A stretch of DNA of 21,770 nucleotides from Chara braunii (taxonomy: Eukaryota > Streptophyta > Charophyceae > Charales > Characeae), in the NCBI GenBank assembly GCA_003427395.1, contig BFEA01000013.1:3020202-3041971 (forward strand), given 5' to 3'. Numbering within the stretch: position 1 is the first letter of the stretch; each line of letters begins with the position of its first letter. The translations under genes and the position numbers were made by a program. The notes beneath the pieces were generated by a model. The model made no database searches. It worked only from the letters and a program-made list of their open reading frames with translations, and was not told the origin of the DNA. Shown piece by piece: positions 18,624 through 21,770 of the stretch.

Positions 18624-19217
18624 CTATAAGTCAAGCTGTGAATGCTTACCAAATCCATCTTGTCTCCTACCCTTTAAACCGGGTGCATAGATCGACGCAA
18701 TGGACCATGCCAGGTTCGTGGGAGGTTTGTGCTCCATTCTGAGCCCTCCTATGATGCAAATCTGACAGTGTGGGTTACAGACATCTAACATGTACCTAAG
18801 TATTTTCTCATTATTATAAGCAGCGGGCTTCAAGCTTGCATAAACTTGCAGAAAGCCACGTGCTCTGTTGAAGGAACAGTTGAGAGAGACTTGGTCACAC
18901 TATTGCCTGTTGGCCTTTTAGTTTGACAGGGAACGCAGTCTTTCCTCTTGTTCACATAAAGATCCCACTTGCAAAAGAAAACTCACTTACATGACATCAA
19001 AGCAAAACACCTTTTCTACAATTTTCCACTATGATCCGCTGGAGGAGCGGAAGAGAGAGGCTGGTCTACACGGTTGATACAATACCACTGTAAGACTCTT
19101 TACCATTTTGAATGCAACACAACATTTCCTCTTGTAAAGAGGTTTCTTTGGGTCAGGGCTTATACATACACTATCAACTTGGTTACCAATATTATCGCCA
19201 TTAATGATGGTTTTTTT
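18624..19217 (-). pseudogene. Cysteine-rich coding-like blocks, unknown protein
   Basis: Three minus-strand blocks read like real protein. Block 19217-19029 carries NQVDSVCISPDPKKPLYKRK before a possible donor at GTAAAG. Block 18976-18830 carries KWDLYVNKRKDCVPCQTKRP. Block 18899-18624, in another frame, carries LKPAAYNNEKILRYMLDVCN, then PHCQICIIGGLRMEHKPPTN and IYAPGLKGRRQDGFG before a possible donor GTAAGC at about 18637. CVPC and CNPHCQIC suggest a disulphide- or metal-binding cysteine-rich domain, but I cannot name the family. Blocks two and three overlap in different frames, so at least one frameshift must be assumed if they belong together. They may be exons of a live gene continuing outside the window or a pseudogene. 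Confidence 0.4.
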
Positions 19218-19295
19218 TCAGTGCATTGAGTTTCCACAGATAATGTCAGTGCATGTTAGCGAGGTTGGAATCCGTTATGGCCGAAGTTGAGGATT

Positions 19296-19378
<83 letters not shown>
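19296..19378. repeat. GA microsatellite
   Basis: Nearly pure (GA)n of about 80 bp, interrupted by single-base changes such as AAAG and AGTG. The open frame on the opposite strand is a Ser-Leu repeat and not a gene. Confidence 0.97.
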
Positions 19379-19701
19379 TTAGAGGGTGAGAAATAGAGAG
19401 AGAACGGAAGAGTGATCCACAGAGAGTGGAGACATGGAAATGCTAGGGGGGAGAGTGATATCAACCTCTATTTTCCTCTGAGGGATATACCTTCGTGCTA
19501 CTTTTCGACATGAGCGTATTCAAATGACTACAAGATTTCACGCAGGGCATCAATTCTATAACCGTTTTCACACACCTCAAGGGGACGTGAAAACTGGCGA
19601 ATTAACCGTTGGGATCTCATTTTCATCAATGTTCAGATATGTTCCATGCTCACGACGACGATGTAAGAAGGAAACAGGAAAGAGAGGGGAATAAGATTAA
19701 T
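19379..19701. other. Stretch without genes
   Basis: Purine-rich to about 19460, then mixed sequence. No coding frame or repeat of note. Confidence 0.4.
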
Positions 19702-20019
19702 CTAAACTAATTTAATTATTTGATCATTTGGAATCGAGTCAACGATTGTCTCACTCTCATATGCAGAATCCAGTCCAGTGATTGGTTCACTCTCATATGC
19801 AGAATCCAGCTCAGTGATTTGTTCACTCTCATATGCAAAATCCAGTCCAGTGATTGGTTCACTCTCATATGCAGAATCCAATTCAGTGATTGGTTCACTC
19901 TCATAATCAGAAACCAGTCCAAAGATTGACTCACTCTCATATACAAGAATACAGTACAGTGAATGACTCACATTCAAATCCAGAATCTTGTGTAGTGATT
20001 GGCTCGTTGTCATATTCAT
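19702..20019 (-). pseudogene. Acidic 12-residue-repeat open frame
   Basis: The minus-strand frame consists largely of the unit ITGLDSAYESEP with variants (ITELDSAYESEP, ITGLDFAYESEQ). It is acidic, with a conserved YES(E) core. Toward the N-terminal side the related words EYGSES and EYDNEP continue in a different frame (19937-20194), because the sixth 36-bp unit has 37 bases. That one-base change breaks the frame. All repeats are multiples of three, so other frames are open too and coding cannot be proven. It may be a decayed repeat-domain protein or a purely non-coding minisatellite. Confidence 0.3.
19751..20003. repeat. 36-bp tandem repeat, seven units
   Basis: Units start at 19751, 19787, 19823, 19859, 19895, 19931 and 19968. 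The first four are almost identical (beginning TCACTCTCATATGCAGAATC) and the later ones diverge progressively. All are 36 bp except the sixth, which is 37 bp. Degenerate relatives (GGTTCACT words) continue to about 20420. Confidence 0.95.
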
Positions 20020-20036
20020 TATTCAGTTCACTAGCC

Positions 20037-20252
20037 GATTCACTACCATACTCGAAATTGGCTTTGGGGAAAGGTCCGGAGTGCAACCAAATTAGGACTA
20101 GTTGTTGTGTTACCTGGTGACACTGGAAAATGAACCTGTTAGCTGATTCACTGCCATACTCGAAATTGGCTTTGGGGAAAGACTCGAAGTGCAACCAAAT
20201 TAGAACTAGCTGTTGTGTTACCTAGTGACACTGGAAAGTGAACCTATTGATT
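20037..20252. repeat. 108-bp tandem duplication next to the 36-bp repeat
   Basis: Two copies, 20037-20144 and 20145-20252, begin GATTCACT(A/G)CCATACTCGAA and are about 90 percent alike by eye. The period is exactly three times the neighbouring 36-bp unit, and its start resembles that unit, so it is probably a higher-order repeat derived from it. A third, very decayed copy seems to begin near 20253. Confidence 0.9.
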
Positions 20253-21262
20253 GGATCAATAATCCACTCAAATTGAGCTCGACGTTTTTCCGACCAGTTT
20301 GTCAAAAACTAAGTATGAGATCTAGCTTGTTGGTTCACTCAAAGAGGTTAATCATTGAGTAGTTGGCTCCTTCGGAATTGAGCTGCTAATTGGTTCACTA
20401 GCGCACTCTGGCTGATAGAGAGAAGATAAAGTTGAGAGTTAGGGTGATAATATGGACAGGAAAGTTATAGTTATTGGAATTGAGACAATGGAGTACAAGC
20501 GGTGTGAGTGCGTACTTGTGTGAGGAAATTGAGTGTTTATAATTGTACAATGAAGATCTATGTCTCTCGTCCACATTAGCGGCTAGGAGTATGCGAATAA
20601 AAGACCGAGTGTCAGATTAAGCATTCACTCCTTATTTGCAAATCAGTCACATGAAGTCGCATACCAAATTCTTTTTGTGTTGCTCATTGGTAGCCCGGTC
20701 ATTGGCCGCTCGTTGAGATGTCAAACCAGACACTTGCTGTTCATTGACGGGCTACTTATATTGTGCATTCACTGCGAAATTTTCTCTCGGAAAACGTCTA
20801 TCTCTTATCGGATCAAGGTGGGGAACTGCCCCAAGTGATTCTATTACGAATTATTAGTGACTTTTACACTTGTAACAAAACTTGTTGCTGACCTTGTGAC
20901 CTGCTCATTCGGCCGATACGTTCCTCTGCATTCCTTATTGTTGAATTTCCACATCATTCGAGCAAACCTACTAGTGTAAAAAAAAAAAAAATTGCAAACT
21001 GTATGACCGTTTTTTACTCTGGTCCGACCCCGGATCTTAGAATTGTTGGCTTTATATGTTTATTTAATTTTGATTTAGTAATTGTCGTTCTTCTTTAGTG
21101 TGAAAGAGAACAGCTAAAAGAGGAGGTATTGCAGACAACCCAAACCCCATTTCCCTGTCAATTAGTGAGGACCTCGGAAGGGGGTGCAGCGGGTGACAAA
21201 TGTTGTTACCCCTGGCTTCAACGTGCAGCAGACGATTCCCTCTCCGAGTTTTTTTACAACTT
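20253..21262. other. Gene-poor stretch left of the primer-binding site
   Basis: Degenerate GGTTCACT words persist to about 20420. A 14-base A run lies at 20978-20991. The part next to 21258 (ending TTTTTTTACA) could be the end of a 5' LTR belonging to the element that starts at 21263, but its left boundary was not found. Overlapping frames at 21064-21335 are not recognised. Confidence 0.35.
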
Positions 21263-21279
21263 TGGCGCCGTTGCTGGGA
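21263..21279 (+). mobile_element. Primer-binding site for tRNA-Asp, start of an LTR retrotransposon interior
   Basis: TGGCGCCGTTGCTGGGA matches the complement of the 3' end of plant tRNA-Asp (GTC), including the added CCA. The first 12 bases are exact, then one T for C, three exact G and a final mismatch. This site is typical of plant Ty3/gypsy elements of the Athila/Calypso type, where it directly follows the 5' LTR. Here ACAACTT precedes it, so the LTR could end at ...ACA (21256-21258). The interior would run to the right, beyond the window, and the 490 bp visible contain no gag, as expected for a long leader or a decayed copy. Confidence 0.7.
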
Positions 21280-21283
21280 GGGG

Positions 21284-21331
21284 GTTGCACCCCCAAGGCC
21301 TCGACCTTCCCCCACCAAATGGGGGTGCAAC
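21284..21331. repeat. 11-bp perfect inverted repeat in the presumed leader
   Basis: GTTGCACCCCC (21284-21294) pairs with GGGGGTGCAAC (21321-21331) over a 26-nt loop. It begins five bases after the primer-binding site. A stable hairpin at this place could be part of the RNA leader of the element (packaging or translation control), but that is inference. Confidence 0.85.
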
Positions 21332-21770
21332 ATAGGAAAACATCAGTTTTATATTTGCTTGTTTGATTGGTTAATTAATATTTTTATTTATATAAATTTT
21401 AATAATATATTTTATATATTGTGACTCATTCGTCTATGGGCAGAGTTTACACTAACCAAATTTGACGAAGACGACGATCATGTAATGTTGGGACTTTTGA
21501 TGCTCGAAAATGAGAACCGAAAAGCAAGATAAAGAAATTTGTTGATATTTAAATGTTTAATTGAGGAAATTTAATTTATGATTTATTTATTTTTCTGAAA
21601 CTTATGGGGGAAATAGAGACTGTTTACTGGGAGAAAAGTTGGTGGGTTAAATTTTCACGACATTTTAAGACCACACTGGGGGAAACGGACATCATATTAA
21701 CCGGTACGCAGTCCAACTACCCTATTAATTGTATTCAAATAGCCAGATTTGGATTAATATATATATATAT
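21332..21770. other. AT-rich stretch to window end
   Basis: Very AT-rich, ending in a TA run that continues past the window. No gene is seen. It is presumably leader or decayed interior of the element whose primer-binding site is at 21263. Confidence 0.4.

Noticed and set aside
19246-19464. Ser-Leu-rich minus-strand protein
   Set aside because: Translation of the GA microsatellite.

Overview
The window looks like non-coding, repeat-rich DNA from a large eukaryotic nuclear genome. No open frame exceeds about 215 codons, there are no bacterial operons, ribosome-binding sites, rRNA or convincing tRNA genes, and microsatellites and decayed retroelements are common. Two signals point to the plant lineage: a decayed Ty3/gypsy-type gag-protease region with a CCHC knuckle remnant, and a primer-binding site complementary to plant tRNA-Asp. 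The gag-protease resembles repetitive proteins I associate with charophyte algae such as Chara. That organism guess is from memory and was not checked.

Layout: 1-2460 is GC-rich and gene-poor, with a possible gag remnant at the left edge and a 114-bp tandem duplication (808-1036). About 3740-4450 carries the most unusual feature: nine copies of a small hairpin with a constant loop and outer stems that vary while mostly staying complementary. A decayed repeat of about 122 bp with its own conserved hairpin follows (4580-4985). At 6042-6067 lies a Nextera Tn5 mosaic-end junction, which is sequencing adapter, so continuity across about 6 kb is doubtful. Microsatellites follow it.

6365-8079 holds two blocks of minus-strand coding-like sequence with frameshifts or stops. 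9757-10700 is a 485-bp direct tandem duplication. 10941-11320 is a complex of direct and inverted repeats able to fold into long hairpins. 12268-12711 is another broken minus-strand coding remnant. 14199-16085 is the minus-strand gag-protease remnant, with short period repeats and a polypyrimidine run on its downstream side. 18624-19217 has coding-like minus-strand blocks rich in cysteine. 19702-20252 has a 36-bp (12-residue) tandem repeat and a 108-bp duplication, three times that period. 21263-21331 has the tRNA-Asp primer-binding site and an 11-bp inverted repeat, suggesting a second LTR element that runs out of the window to the right.

No set of intact genes working together can be shown. 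The coding-like pieces are most simply dead genes, isolated exons or transposon remnants. All translations and alignments were done by eye, so coordinates of remnants are approximate.
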